64,000 nt of DNA from Mycobacterium sp. NS-7484 (lineage in GTDB: Bacteria; Actinomycetota; Actinomycetes; Mycobacteriales; Mycobacteriaceae), in the NCBI RefSeq assembly GCF_001953975.1, contig NZ_MBEJ01000091.1, positions 1 to 64,000 of the forward strand. The letters run 5' to 3'. This document shows positions 50,037 through 58,898 of the stretch, in pieces. A program made the translations under genes and the position numbers. A model generated the notes under the pieces. That model was not told the origin of the DNA. It worked only from the letters and a program-made list of their open reading frames with translations, and searched no databases. Positions within the stretch are counted from its first letter, which is position 1. Every line of letters starts with the position of its first letter.

Positions 50037-51431
50037 TCACCTGCGCGGCGGCTGCAACACTTTCATCGCCAACCGCATCACCGGTTCGGGCACCCGGTCC
50101 TTGGCCGACAACGCCGCGCCAGCCGCTCGCGTGCGCAGCGGCGTGCCACGGCCGAACCACCGGTTCAACGGCCCGCCGGAGGGCTCAAGGTCGACGTGCA
50201 GTGGCGGCTTGCCATCAGCGGCGCCGAGGGCGTGCGCGATGACGATGCGCTGGATCTCGCTGGTGCCCTCAAAGATCGTGTATAGCTTGGCATCCCGGTA
50301 CCACTTCTCCACCGGGTGGTCGGTGATGTAGCCCCAGCCGCCCATGGTCTGGATCGCCTGCTCGGTGGCCCGCACGGCCACCTCGCTGGCGCCTAGCTTG
50401 GACATCGACCCCTCGCCACGCTCGAACGGCACGCCGGTGGCGGCCATCCAGGACGCCCGCCAGGTGAGCAGCCGGGCCGCGTCGATCTGGGTGGCCAGGT
50501 TGGCGAGGGGAAACGCGATGCCCTGGTTGTCGATGATCGGTGCCCCGAAGGCCTCCCGGCGGTTCGCGTACTCCGTCGTGTATTCCAAAGCCGCCCTGGC
50601 GATTCCGAGTGCCTGGGCGGCCACCATCGGGCGGGTCTGCTCGAAGGTGCCCAGGGTGGCGGAGCCGGAATGCCTGCCGCCTTCGACCGCCTCACGGGCC
50701 CGGGCCAGCTTGTACTCGAGTTTGTCGTGGCCGCCGAGCAGATTGGCGGCCGGGACCCGGACGTTGTCGAACTTGAGCTCGGCCGTGTGCGAGGCCCGGC
50801 AGCCGAGCTTGTCGAGTTTGCGCACCATCTCCAGGCCTGGTGTGCCGCCTTCCACGACGAACAGCGCCTGGCCCTTGTGCCCGAGTTCTTTGTCGACGAC
50901 CGCGTTGACGACGTGCACGTTGGCGATACCGCCGTTGCCGATCCACATCTTGTGGCCGTTGATGATCCAGTCCGCTTCGGGACCGGAGCCGTCGCGCACC
51001 GCGTACGTGCGGAGGTTGCGCACATCGCTGCCGCCCTCGGGTTCGGAGATCGCCAGCGCGGCGAGTTTCAGATCACCGGGGGTGCCGAAGCATTCGGGCG
51101 CCCACTGCAGCATCTGTTCGGGTGAGGCGGCTTGACCGATTGCCGACAACGCCAGTGCCGGCATCACGACGGCCAGGCCGATCCCGGCGCAACCCCAGAA
51201 CAGTTCCTCCATGAACATCGGGAGAGACAGTCCGCTCGGGTCGCCGATCAGATCGCGATAGAACAGCGGGTTGTAGAAGCCGCGCACCGCCGCTTCTTCG
51301 AGCACCGGCCACGGGAACTCTTGCCGTCGGTCGTAGTCGGCGGCGACCGGGCGCACGACCTGCTCGGCGAACTCATGGGCACGTCGGGCCAGGTCGTGCT
51401 GGGCGGCGGTGGGCGTGATGTCGAATGCCAC
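50037..51431 (-). CDS. Acyl-CoA dehydrogenase family protein
   Basis: A 464-residue acyl-CoA dehydrogenase: [18 protein letters not shown] and [17 protein letters not shown] in the middle, [21 protein letters not shown], and [20 protein letters not shown] with [18 protein letters not shown] near the C-terminal helical domain. It ends with an extra ~70-residue basic extension ([12 protein letters not shown]...PPRR), longer than the usual ~385. The GTG at 51431 gives a normal N-terminus. Single gene; its fatty or other acyl-CoA substrate is unknown. Confidence 0.9.
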   Translation of the reverse strand: MAFDITPTAAQHDLARRAHEFAEQVVRPVAADYDRRQEFPWPVLEEAAVRGFYNPLFYRDLIGDPSGLSLPMFMEELFWGCAGIGLAVVMPALALSAIGQAASPEQMLQWAPECFGTPGDLKLAALAISEPEGGSDVRNLRTYAVRDGSGPEADWIINGHKMWIGNGGIANVHVVNAVVDKELGHKGQALFVVEGGTPGLEMVRKLDKLGCRASHTAELKFDNVRVPAANLLGGHDKLEYKLARAREAVEGGRHSGSATLGTFEQTRPMVAAQALGIARAALEYTTEYANRREAFGAPIIDNQGIAFPLANLATQIDAARLLTWRASWMAATGVPFERGEGSMSKLGASEVAVRATEQAIQTMGGWGYITDHPVEKWYRDAKLYTIFEGTSEIQRIVIAHALGAADGKPPLHVDLEPSGGPLNRWFGRGTPLRTRAAGAALSAKDRVPEPVMRLAMKVLQPPRR

Positions 51432-51492
51432 GACGAGTCGGATACCCAACTCGTGCCGCTACCGAACTCCGGGTCGATGTCAGCCGGCGATG

Positions 51493-51819
51493 TCAGCCCG
51501 AAGGTGGACTGGCCGCTGCAATCCGGCGCTGCGCTTCGGCAGGCGAGATCCGAAGCCGCCTGGCGAGCACCGCGACCGGGTCGAATCGAGGCGGCGAGAC
51601 GTTGTCGGTGGCAACCATCCGCCCGAGCAGCCGCTGCTGGGCGGTGGCCAACCGTTTCTCCCCGGCGCTGAGCCGGCTCAGGACCTCCTGTAGCTCCGAG
51701 CGTGTCAGTGCGTGCACCGACAGCGCGTCGATTTCTTTGCAAGCTGCGTTCAGGTGATCGAGCGCGTCACCGACGATCGTCCGCTCGATGTCCCTCTCGG
51801 AAACCAATATCGAACTCAT
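51493..51819 (-). pseudogene. DUF222/13E12-family N-terminal fragment
   Basis: A 108-residue open frame (MSSILVSERDIERTIVGDAL) with LLGRMVATDNVSPPRFDP and LARRLRISPAEAQRRIAAAS. This is the N-terminal DUF222 region of the HNH-endonuclease proteins encoded in the REP13E12 family. Complete members run to ~400 residues with an HNH domain at the end. Here the frame stops after the first helices and no continuation is seen downstream in any frame. It is therefore a remnant, although a standalone short protein is possible. Confidence 0.55.
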
Positions 51820-51881
51820 GTTCGGTACCGTACGCCGACGCACCGACAACCCCGTGGGAGGTGATCGGGGTGGAGCGCAAA

Positions 51882-51912
51882 CAATCGGCCGCACGAATTG
51901 TGCGGCCGATTG
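51882..51912. terminator. Perfect hairpin downstream of the secreted-protein gene
   Basis: Perfect 13-bp arms (CAATCGGCCGCAC / GTGCGGCCGATTG) with a 5-base AT-rich loop, 76 bp beyond the stop of the minus-strand gene ending at 51989. No T-run. Confidence 0.7.
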
Positions 51913-51988
51913 CAGGCGTCGGCTTATCCAAACCGGCTGATTCCGGTCTGGCGGCTCAAAACAAATATGTGCCTGGTTTTATTCCCAC

Positions 51989-52282
51989 TCAGCAGGCGAC
52001 GTCGACATATGCCGTCTTCGAAATGACGGTGGTGTTTATCGAACTGCCGCCCCTGGAATCGTTGGTGGCAATGGTTTGTCCCTGACGCACCCCGAGTACC
52101 GTGCAATCGGCCAGCGGGGCCGCGCCCGTACGGTTGACGATGACGTGATATCCGCTGGTCTGCAAACTTTTCACGGTCTGTTCGGCCGACTGTCCGGTCG
52201 GAGCGGCCGCGGCGACGCCCCCGAGAAAAACTCCCGCGGTCAACGTGCCCGCGGCCAATGTGGCGATGGTATATGACTTCAT
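51989..52282 (-). CDS. Small secreted protein, paralogue of 43629-43952
   Basis: A 97-residue precursor: signal peptide MKSYTIATLAAGTLTAGVFL with cleavage after VAAAAP. The mature part shares EQTVKSLQTSGYHVIVNRTG and DCTVLGVRQGQTI with the protein at 43629-43952, including cysteine placement and the YVDV-C end. Function is unknown. The ATG at 52282 follows GGAGGG at good distance. Confidence 0.75.
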   Translation of the reverse strand: MKSYTIATLAAGTLTAGVFLGGVAAAAPTGQSAEQTVKSLQTSGYHVIVNRTGAAPLADCTVLGVRQGQTIATNDSRGGSSINTTVISKTAYVDVAC

Positions 52283-52477
52283 TTCCCAACCCTCCGTCGT
52301 AGGCCGCACCGCAAGTCCCGCAACTTTCGGTTACTGCCTATGACGTTTAATTGGGGATTCGGTTCGAAAATTCCACAATTCTCAGCTGAAATTGCGGAAT
52401 TTCTCAGGGTTCCGTCCGTTGGTCCCGGCGACGCCGTGCTGGTGTCGGCGGCGGCCGGAATGTGCCATCGTTGAAAG

Positions 52478-52885
52478 ATGAGTACTGACGGGTACAGCGT
52501 CGACGACGAAGACCAGTTGACTCAGGAGGACACCCTGATCGACCGGGGTGTGGACGATCTGCTCGACGAGGGCTACTCGCCGCCCGAGCGTTGGCTCAAG
52601 CCAGGCGAGGACGAATCCCTCGACGAGCTGTTGGCGGCCGAAGAGCCCGATCCCGCCATGCAACTCGATGACTCCGACACCCCCGACGAGCAGGCCGGCG
52701 ACGACGAGGTCGGTGATCGGCGTTCGGGCCGACTGGTCGCCCCGGATGCGGGCTTCGGTGTGGACGACGAGGCCGAACTGTTCGGCATCGATGTCGGTAT
52801 CGACGGCGGCGCGGCCTCCGCCGAAGAGGCTGCGGTCCACATCATCCCGCCGACATCACCGGGTGGCGGTCCGCTTCTGCAGTAA
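52478..52885 (+). CDS. DUF5709 acidic protein
   Basis: A 135-residue, very acidic protein with TLIDRGVDDLLDEGYSPPER, GEDESLDELLAAEEPDP, and RRSGRLVAPDAGFG followed by DVGIDGGAASAEEAAVHI. These are the conserved blocks of DUF5709, found in actinobacteria. Function is unknown. Its last 30 bp overlap the 3' end of the convergent transporter gene. Confidence 0.85.
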   Translation: MSTDGYSVDDEDQLTQEDTLIDRGVDDLLDEGYSPPERWLKPGEDESLDELLAAEEPDPAMQLDDSDTPDEQAGDDEVGDRRSGRLVAPDAGFGVDDEAELFGIDVGIDGGAASAEEAAVHIIPPTSPGGGPLLQ

Positions 52886-54067
52886 CACCGACACCGTGAA
52901 GACCGCCAGGCCGCCGACGGCCAGCAGCGCGCCGGCTGCCGCCGGAGCCGTGTAACCCAGGCCCGCCGCGATCACCAGACCGCCCACCCAGGCGCCGGTG
53001 GCATTACCGATGTTGAGTGCGGAATGGTTGAGCGCGGCGGCCAGCGTCTGCGCATCGTGCGCGACGTCCATCAGTCGGGTCTGCAGCGCCGGCCCGACTG
53101 CGGAGCCGGCCATGCCCACGCCGAACAACAGCGGCAGCGCGGTCCACGGGCTGTGCGATCCCAGCGAGAACGCGGTCAGTAGGACGGCCAGGGCGCCCAG
53201 CGACAGGTACAGCGCCCGGACCACCGAGGCATCGGCCAACCGGCCACCGATCAGGTTGCCGCACACCATGCCGAGGCCGAACACCATGAGCGCCACCGGG
53301 ACCAGCGACCGCGGCAAACCGGTCACATCCGTCATCGTGGTGCTGATGTAGGTGTACACCGCGAACATCCCGCCGAAGCCGATCATGCCCACGAGGACGG
53401 CCAGCCAGACCTGCGGGCGGCGCAGCGCGCCGAGCTCGGTCAGCGGGCTGGTGACGTGCATGGACCGCAGGTGCTCGGGCAGCCATCGCCACAGCGCGGT
53501 CACGGTGATCAGCCCGATGGCCACGACCAGGCCGAACGCGTTTCGCCAGCCCGATGATTGACCCAGCCAGGACGCCAGCGGCACACCCAACACGGTGGCG
53601 ACGGTCAGACCGCACAACACATACGCCACGGCTTTGGCACGGTTTTGCGGCCCCATCAGATGTGCGGCGGCGAGTGCGGCGATACCGAAGAACGCACCGT
53701 GTGGCAGGCCGGCGACGAACCGTGCGATGACCAACGCCGGATAGCTGGGCGCCAGCATGCTGGCCAGATTGCCGAGCGTGAACACCACCATCAGGGTGAG
53801 TATCAATGCCTTCCGTGGCCACCGTGCGGTCAGCGCGGCGATCACCGGCGCACCGACGACGACACCCAGGGCATAGGCCGAGATGACGTGGCCCGCGGTC
53901 GGCTCACCGATCCGGAAGCCGGCGGCGATGTCGGGCAGCAGCCCCATCGCGACGAACTCGGTGGTGCCGATCCCGAAGCCGCCGAGGGCCAGGGCGAACA
54001 CCGCGAGCATGCGCACCATGGGATCGGGGGCCACGACGGCGCGGGCATGGTCGAGAGAGGACGTCAT
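52856..54067 (-). CDS. MFS transporter, DHA1/AraJ-like
   Basis: A 403-residue transporter with twelve predicted membrane helices. The first helix carries GGFGIGTTEFVAMGLLPDIA, typical of the arabinose-efflux/AraJ and chloramphenicol-type DHA1 exporters. The loop between helices 2 and 3 has ALTARWPRKALI. It probably exports drugs or sugars. The ATG at 54067 was chosen; the open frame continues 23 residues upstream without hydrophobic or family features. Confidence 0.88.
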   Translation of the reverse strand: MTSSLDHARAVVAPDPMVRMLAVFALALGGFGIGTTEFVAMGLLPDIAAGFRIGEPTAGHVISAYALGVVVGAPVIAALTARWPRKALILTLMVVFTLGNLASMLAPSYPALVIARFVAGLPHGAFFGIAALAAAHLMGPQNRAKAVAYVLCGLTVATVLGVPLASWLGQSSGWRNAFGLVVAIGLITVTALWRWLPEHLRSMHVTSPLTELGALRRPQVWLAVLVGMIGFGGMFAVYTYISTTMTDVTGLPRSLVPVALMVFGLGMVCGNLIGGRLADASVVRALYLSLGALAVLLTAFSLGSHSPWTALPLLFGVGMAGSAVGPALQTRLMDVAHDAQTLAAALNHSALNIGNATGAWVGGLVIAAGLGYTAPAAAGALLAVGGLAVFTVSVLLQKRTATR

Positions 54068-54257
54068 GTGAGGCAGGCTTTCCGAGGTTCGCGGACTGGA
54101 GCTCTCGGACAGCATTGGCGAGAACGGCGGGTGCAACGCTAACGGCGCGTCGAGTGTTCCCTCAAATTCATGACGCCAAGCCCGCCGCTTTCCACGCCTG
54201 GGCGGTGGATCGGCGCCGGCCGCGACCCTGGTGTGGAAAACCGCGCAAAAGCTTGGG

Positions 54258-55124
54258 CTAGACCTTGGCGATGACGTTCTCGGCGAACTTCTCCAGGTGC
54301 CGGATCTTGCGGTCCAGCGGCTCGGTGTCGTCGCCCTTGATGTAGGGCAGGCGGAAGCCGACGATCACGTCGGTGACGCCCTTGTCCTCCAACCGTTTGA
54401 TACCGTCGAGGGTGAACGCGTCACCGGAGATCACGTGGATCTCGAAATCTCCGGTCTGCCCCTCTTCCTCACGGATCTGGTTCAACCGCGTCAACAGCTG
54501 GTCGAGTTCCTCGGGGCTGCCGCCACCATGCATCCAGCCGTCGTTGCGGGCGGCGCGACGTAATGCCGCTTCGGCATGCCCACCGACCAGGATCGACACC
54601 GGCTTCGACGGCGCCGGGGTCATCTTCGTCTTGGGGATGTCGTAGAACTCGCCGTGGTACTCGAAGTATTCGCCGGTGGTCAGGCCGCGGATGATGTCGA
54701 TGCACTCGTCCATCCGCTTGCCGCGGCGGGCGAACGGCACGCCGAGCAGTTCGTAGTCCTCGGGCCACGGGCTGGTGCCCACGCCGAGGCCCAGCCGGTT
54801 GTCGAACAACGCGTTGAGCGAGCCGACCTGCTTGGCCACCAGGGCCGGCGGGCGGATCGGCAGCTTGAGGACGAAGAAGTTGAACTTGAGCGTGGTGGTG
54901 ACCGCGCACAGTGCCGACGCCATCACGAAGGCTTCCACAAAGGCCTTGCCGTCGAGGAACTCCCGGTTGCCGTCGGGGGTGTACGGGTACTTCGAGTCGG
55001 ATTCGAAGGGGTAGGCGACGCTGTCGGCGATCGTCATGGCGTGATAGCCGGCGGCCTCAGCGGCCTGGGCCAACGGGATGTAGTAGGTGGGATCGGTCAT
55101 GGCTTCGGCGTAGGTGAACCGCAT
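54258..55124 (-). CDS. LLM-class F420-dependent oxidoreductase (Rv0940c-type)
   Basis: A 288-residue luciferase-like TIM-barrel protein: MRFTYAEAMTDPTYYIPLAQ at the start, LKFNFFVLKLPIRPPALVAK, and RLGLGVGTSPWPEDYELLGVP. The length equals that of Rv0940c. A perfect KstR-type palindrome ends 11 bp before the ATG at 55124, so the promoter must lie in or around it and the mRNA is probably leaderless or has a very short leader. Its role may be in sterol or related ring catabolism; the substrate is unknown. Confidence 0.88.
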   Translation of the reverse strand: MRFTYAEAMTDPTYYIPLAQAAEAAGYHAMTIADSVAYPFESDSKYPYTPDGNREFLDGKAFVEAFVMASALCAVTTTLKFNFFVLKLPIRPPALVAKQVGSLNALFDNRLGLGVGTSPWPEDYELLGVPFARRGKRMDECIDIIRGLTTGEYFEYHGEFYDIPKTKMTPAPSKPVSILVGGHAEAALRRAARNDGWMHGGGSPEELDQLLTRLNQIREEEGQTGDFEIHVISGDAFTLDGIKRLEDKGVTDVIVGFRLPYIKGDDTEPLDRKIRHLEKFAENVIAKV

Positions 55125-55134
55125 GCCGTACACA

Positions 55135-55150
55135 CTAGAACGTGTTCTAG
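55135..55150. promoter_or_regulatory. KstR operator, perfect 16-bp palindrome
   Basis: CTAGAACGTGTTCTAG is perfectly palindromic and fits TNNAACNNGTTNNA. It lies between the divergent LLM gene (11 bp away) and an MFS transporter gene (37 bp away), so it could control both. Confidence 0.8.
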
Positions 55151-55186
55151 TTCTGTGGGGGCGGATCGGGCAGGCATGATGACCGG

Positions 55187-56371
55187 GTGCCTGCGTGGCT
55201 GACCCGCAACGTCCGGGTGCTCTCGGCGGTGTCCTTCCTGCAGGACACCGCGAGCGAACTGCTCTACCCGCTGCTGCCCATCTATCTGACCGCCGTGCTC
55301 GGCGCCCCGCCGGCGGTGGTCGGTGCGGTGGAGGGCGCGGCCGAGGGCGCGGCGGCGATGACGAAGCTGGCCGCCGGCCCGCTCGGGGACCGATACGCCA
55401 AGCGGCCGTTGATCGCCACCGGCTACGGCATGGCGGCTCTGGGCAAGGTCATGGTGGCCGCGGCGAGCACGTGGTCCGGGGTACTGGCCGGCCGGGTGGT
55501 CGACCGCCTGGGCAAAGGGATCCGCGGGGCGCCGCGAGACGCGTTGCTGGTCGCCGATATCGACGACGCGGCCCGGGGCCGGGTATTCGGATTCCACCGG
55601 GCCATGGACACTTTCGGTGCGGTGGTCGGGCCGCTGCTGGGGTTGGCCGGCTACGAGCTGCTTGACCATCAGATCGCGCCGCTGCTGTGGGTGGCTGTGG
55701 TGCCGGCGGTGCTGAGTGTGGGGTTGGTGTTCCTGGCCTCAAAAGGGGACGGGGCGAGGGGCCGGCGCGTCGAGTCGGTCCGTCAGCCGGTGTTCGCTCG
55801 TGTGCGTGAGCTGCCCGGCCGCTACTGGCGGGTGACGGCGGTGCTGGTGGCGTTCGGGCTGGTGAATTTCCCCGACGCGCTGTTGTTGTTGCGGCTCAAC
55901 GAGATCGGCTTCTCGGTCGTCGAGGTCATCCTGGCCTACGTCACCTACAACGCGGTGTACGCGATCTCCAGCTTCCCGGCCGGGCTGCTGGCCGACCGGA
56001 TCGGGCGACTACCGGTGTTCGGGATCGGCCTGGTGTTCTTCGCGATCGGTTACGCCGGGTTGGGGCTGACCACCGACCCGCTGGTGGCCTGGCTGCTGAT
56101 CGGGTTCTACGGCCTGTTCACCGGTTGCACCGACGGGGTCGGCAAGGCTTGGGTGTCGTCGCTGGTCGGTGCCGATCTGCAGGGCAGTGCACAAGGAGTT
56201 TTCCAGGGGCTCAGCGGTTTTGCCGTGCTGGGCGCCGGGGTGTGGGCCGGGCTGGCCTGGACTGCCGTTCCAGGTCAGCCCGGCCAGTTGCCGCTGTTGA
56301 TCTCTGGGATCGGCGGCGCGGTGTTCGCGGCCGGGTTGCTCGGCCGCGCGATGTTCACCCGGCGGCGGTGA
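55187..56371 (+). CDS. MFS transporter
   Basis: A 394-residue transporter with twelve predicted membrane helices: LSAVSFLQDTASELLYPLLP in the first, the loop motif GDRYAKRPLIATGYG between helices 2 and 3, and GRVVDRLGKGIRGAPRDALL. The latter is typical of a widespread MFS group near the nickel/drug exporters. The substrate is unknown. The GTG start follows a short divergent region with the KstR palindrome. Its 3' end overlaps the diiron oxygenase gene by 17 bp. Confidence 0.88.
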   Translation: MPAWLTRNVRVLSAVSFLQDTASELLYPLLPIYLTAVLGAPPAVVGAVEGAAEGAAAMTKLAAGPLGDRYAKRPLIATGYGMAALGKVMVAAASTWSGVLAGRVVDRLGKGIRGAPRDALLVADIDDAARGRVFGFHRAMDTFGAVVGPLLGLAGYELLDHQIAPLLWVAVVPAVLSVGLVFLASKGDGARGRRVESVRQPVFARVRELPGRYWRVTAVLVAFGLVNFPDALLLLRLNEIGFSVVEVILAYVTYNAVYAISSFPAGLLADRIGRLPVFGIGLVFFAIGYAGLGLTTDPLVAWLLIGFYGLFTGCTDGVGKAWVSSLVGADLQGSAQGVFQGLSGFAVLGAGVWAGLAWTAVPGQPGQLPLLISGIGGAVFAAGLLGRAMFTRRR

Positions 56372-57623
56372 CGTTCACGGAATCGAGCTCGAAGGGCGGT
56401 TCGCCGACGCCGACGATCGAATGCGTGCCCTGCGAGGTGCGTTCGGTGATGCGGGCGTCGACCGTGCGGGTGCCGATGCTGATCCGGACGGCTCCCGGGG
56501 CCAGCGTGTCCGGTGCATCGAGGATCGTTCCGCGCCAATGGAATCGGCCGTCGATCGGAACGAGATGACCGGCCAACCGCACGTGGACCCGGCGGTCACC
56601 GCCTCCGGCGTCGAGAATGGCGAACCCGTCGTACACCTCTTCGGTCACGCCGTCGTCGGCATCCGCGGGACCGGCCGGCAGAGCGGTGTGGCCGTCTGGG
56701 GTGCGAGGCGGCAGGAAGCCGGCCCGCCGCCACATCCGGCGACCGATGCGACCCATCAGGCCGACCTCTTCGAGGAAGGCCGCCAGCGGGGCGAAGCCGG
56801 AGATCTGCACGTCACGGCGGTGGGCGCTGGCCCGGGCCATGCGACGGGCCGCACGTGCGTCGAGACCGACCCGGGCGTACTGCACCTTGTTGGTGAACAG
56901 GTAGCGGAAGAACGGCCCGCCTGCGCCGTTGAGGTTGGCCACCCAGGCCCGCTTGTACCAGGGCATCGACGGCGTGCGCTTACGCAGCCCGTCGCGCGCG
57001 AATTGGATGTGCCGAGCTTCCTCGGTGACGTGAATACGCATGAGCCGCTGCACCATCGGCTGCAGCTCGGGGTCGTCCATCATCTGACGCTGCAGCGAGT
57101 CGAAGATCTCCTCACCGACGAGCGCGGCCACCCACAGCACCGAGCCGCGGAAGACGAACGGCAGCGAGTTGATGATGATGCGCTGGTAGAGCCGCGGGCG
57201 CACCGGCTTGGCGCCGATCTTGTCGATGGCCTTGCCGAACATCACCATGTGCCGGGTCTCGTCGCCGAGTTCGGTGAGCTCGTAGTGGGTGGAATGCGAG
57301 GTCGGATCCTGATGCATCATCTTGCGCAGCAGTGACTGGTTGAGGATGTTCTCGAACCAGATGCCCGCCGACAGCGTGTTGGCCAGCTCCTGTCGGGACA
57401 GCTCGATCTGCTCTTCACGGGACATCTTGTCCCACAACGGGGTTCCGTACAGTGACACGATCCGCGGCGGCAGGAAGAACTTGTCCGGGTCCAGCGGTGC
57501 ATCCCAGTCGATGTCGACGACCGGCGCGTACGACTTGCGCACAGACCCCTTGAGCAGGCGCTCGGAAAACGCGTCCCGCGTCGCGGTGGTGGCCGAACCG
57601 GTGGATCTGACGGAAGCTGTCAC
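56355..57623 (-). CDS. AurF-like diiron oxygenase with C-terminal DUF4873 domain
   Basis: A 422-residue protein. The diiron fold (residues ~25-310) carries WFENIL, the EXXH motif ELTELGDETRHMV, WVAALVGEEIFD and a second EXXH in HVTEEARHIQFARD. After ~residue 320 a DUF4873 domain follows (VYDGFAILDAGG; VRLAGHLVPIDGRFHWRGTI). AurF itself is an N-oxygenase, but mycobacterial relatives have unproven substrates. The GTG at 57623 follows GGGA; the frame remains open upstream through the cobF gene on the other strand, which is rejected. Confidence 0.85.
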   Translation of the reverse strand: MTASVRSTGSATTATRDAFSERLLKGSVRKSYAPVVDIDWDAPLDPDKFFLPPRIVSLYGTPLWDKMSREEQIELSRQELANTLSAGIWFENILNQSLLRKMMHQDPTSHSTHYELTELGDETRHMVMFGKAIDKIGAKPVRPRLYQRIIINSLPFVFRGSVLWVAALVGEEIFDSLQRQMMDDPELQPMVQRLMRIHVTEEARHIQFARDGLRKRTPSMPWYKRAWVANLNGAGGPFFRYLFTNKVQYARVGLDARAARRMARASAHRRDVQISGFAPLAAFLEEVGLMGRIGRRMWRRAGFLPPRTPDGHTALPAGPADADDGVTEEVYDGFAILDAGGGDRRVHVRLAGHLVPIDGRFHWRGTILDAPDTLAPGAVRISIGTRTVDARITERTSQGTHSIVGVGEPPFELDSVNVTAAG

Positions 57624-57693
57624 CGTTGACGTCCCTTCATCATGTGCCCCCTTGGCTCGACGGTAGGTACCGACAACGCGAGATGTCAATACC

Positions 57694-57721
57694 CCGGGTA
57701 CCGGATACTTCGAGTACCCGG
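57694..57721. promoter_or_regulatory. Inverted repeat between the AurF-like and cobF genes
   Basis: CCGGGTAC (57694-57701) and GTACCCGG (57714-57721) form a perfect 8-bp inverted repeat with a 12-bp spacer in the divergent promoter region. It looks like a dimeric repressor site, for instance TetR-type. No regulator gene is adjacent. Confidence 0.5.
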
Positions 57722-57746
57722 TTTCGTTTCGGTTAACCTTCCAGGC

Positions 57747-58508
57747 GTGCGTCGTATCCACGTCATCGGAATCGGGGCCGGTGATCCGGACTTCGTGACG
57801 GCCCAGGCCATTTCCGCGCTCAACGACACCCAGGTGTTCTTCGCGATGGACAAGGGCCCGCGCCGCGGCTCGACTGATGAGCTGGTCGCGGTACGCAAGC
57901 AGATCTGCGACCGGTTCATCACCGATCCCGACGGCTACCGGTTCGTCGAACTGGTCGACCCGCCGCGCGCCGCGGCCGACGACGTTGCCGGCTATCGCCA
58001 GGTGGTGGCCGACTGGCATGCCGAGCGCGCCCGGATCTGGGCGGCAGCCATCGAAACCGAACTCGGGCCCGACGGCATCGGGGCCTTTCTGGCCTGGGGC
58101 GACCCGTCGCTGTACGACAGCACGCTGCGAATCCTGGACACAGTGGCCGCGTACGTGGATTTCGAGTACGACGTCATCCCGGGCATCACCGCCATCCAGG
58201 TGCTGACCGCCCGGCATCGCATCCCGCTCAACGACGTCGGCGAACCCGTGCTGATCACGACCGGCCGTCAATTGCGCGAGCACGGATTGACCGGAAGCGC
58301 CGTGGTGATGCTCGACGCCGACTGCTCATTTCAGCAGTGCCCGCCACAGACCCGGATCTGGTGGGGCGCCTATCTGGGCACGCCGGATGAGTTGCTCTAC
58401 GCGGGAACGGTCGGCGAGATCGGCGACGAGATCGTAGCTGCGCGTGCGGACGCCAGAACCCGCCATGGCTGGATCATGGACACGTACCTGCTGCGCTCGG
58501 CAGACTGA
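57747..58508 (+). CDS. cobF: Precorrin-6A synthase (CobF)
   Basis: A 253-residue SAM-dependent tetrapyrrole methylase: VRRIHVIGIGAGDPDFVT at the start (family glycine loop), FLAWGDPSLYDSTLRIL, and FEYDVIPGITAIQVL, with a CobF-specific C-terminal part (TRIWWGAYLGTPDELLYAG). It catalyses C1 methylation with deacetylation in aerobic cobalamin synthesis. The GTG at 57747 removes an upstream extension that has no family similarity. It is distant from other cob genes. Confidence 0.9.
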   Translation: MRRIHVIGIGAGDPDFVTAQAISALNDTQVFFAMDKGPRRGSTDELVAVRKQICDRFITDPDGYRFVELVDPPRAAADDVAGYRQVVADWHAERARIWAAAIETELGPDGIGAFLAWGDPSLYDSTLRILDTVAAYVDFEYDVIPGITAIQVLTARHRIPLNDVGEPVLITTGRQLREHGLTGSAVVMLDADCSFQQCPPQTRIWWGAYLGTPDELLYAGTVGEIGDEIVAARADARTRHGWIMDTYLLRSAD

Positions 58509-58514
58509 GCGCCC

Positions 58515-58898
58515 ATGAGCTCATTTCTGCTGCGCGCCGCATTGACCGGAGTAGCCCTCTGGGTGGTCACCCTCATCGTGCCGGGGATGAGCTTCGTCGG
58601 CGGCGACTCGACGATCTCCAGGGTCGGCATCATCTTCGTCGTCGCGGTGATCTTCGGACTGGTCAACGCGTTCATCAAGCCGATCGTGCAGATCCTGTCG
58701 ATCCCGCTCTACATCCTCACCCTCGGCCTGTTCCACATCGTGATCAATGCGCTGATGTTGTGGATCACCTCGTGGATCACCGACAACACCACCGGCTGGG
58801 GCCTGCATATCGATCAGTTCTGGTGGACCGCCATCTGGGCGGCGATCGTGCTGTCGGTGGTGAGCTGGCTACTGTCGTTCGTCAAGGCCGTCGCGTAG
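58515..58898 (+). CDS. Phage-holin-4/YvlD-like membrane protein
   Basis: A 127-residue membrane protein with four hydrophobic helices: RAALTGVALWVVTLIVPG, RVGIIFVVAVIFGLVNAFIK, LYILTLGLFHIVINALMLW, and WWTAIWAAIVLSVVSWLL. The FGLVNAFIKPIVQILSIPL block is the signature of the phage_holin_4_2 family (YvlD type). Such genes are common in bacterial chromosomes and need not be phage-derived. The gene ends within the convergent FUSC gene (30-bp overlap). Confidence 0.85.
   Translation: MSSFLLRAALTGVALWVVTLIVPGMSFVGGDSTISRVGIIFVVAVIFGLVNAFIKPIVQILSIPLYILTLGLFHIVINALMLWITSWITDNTTGWGLHIDQFWWTAIWAAIVLSVVSWLLSFVKAVA

Noticed and set aside
58515..58898. Prophage remnant, because of the holin-like protein
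   Set aside because: No other phage gene is near, and YvlD/holin_4-type proteins are ordinary chromosomal membrane proteins in many bacteria.
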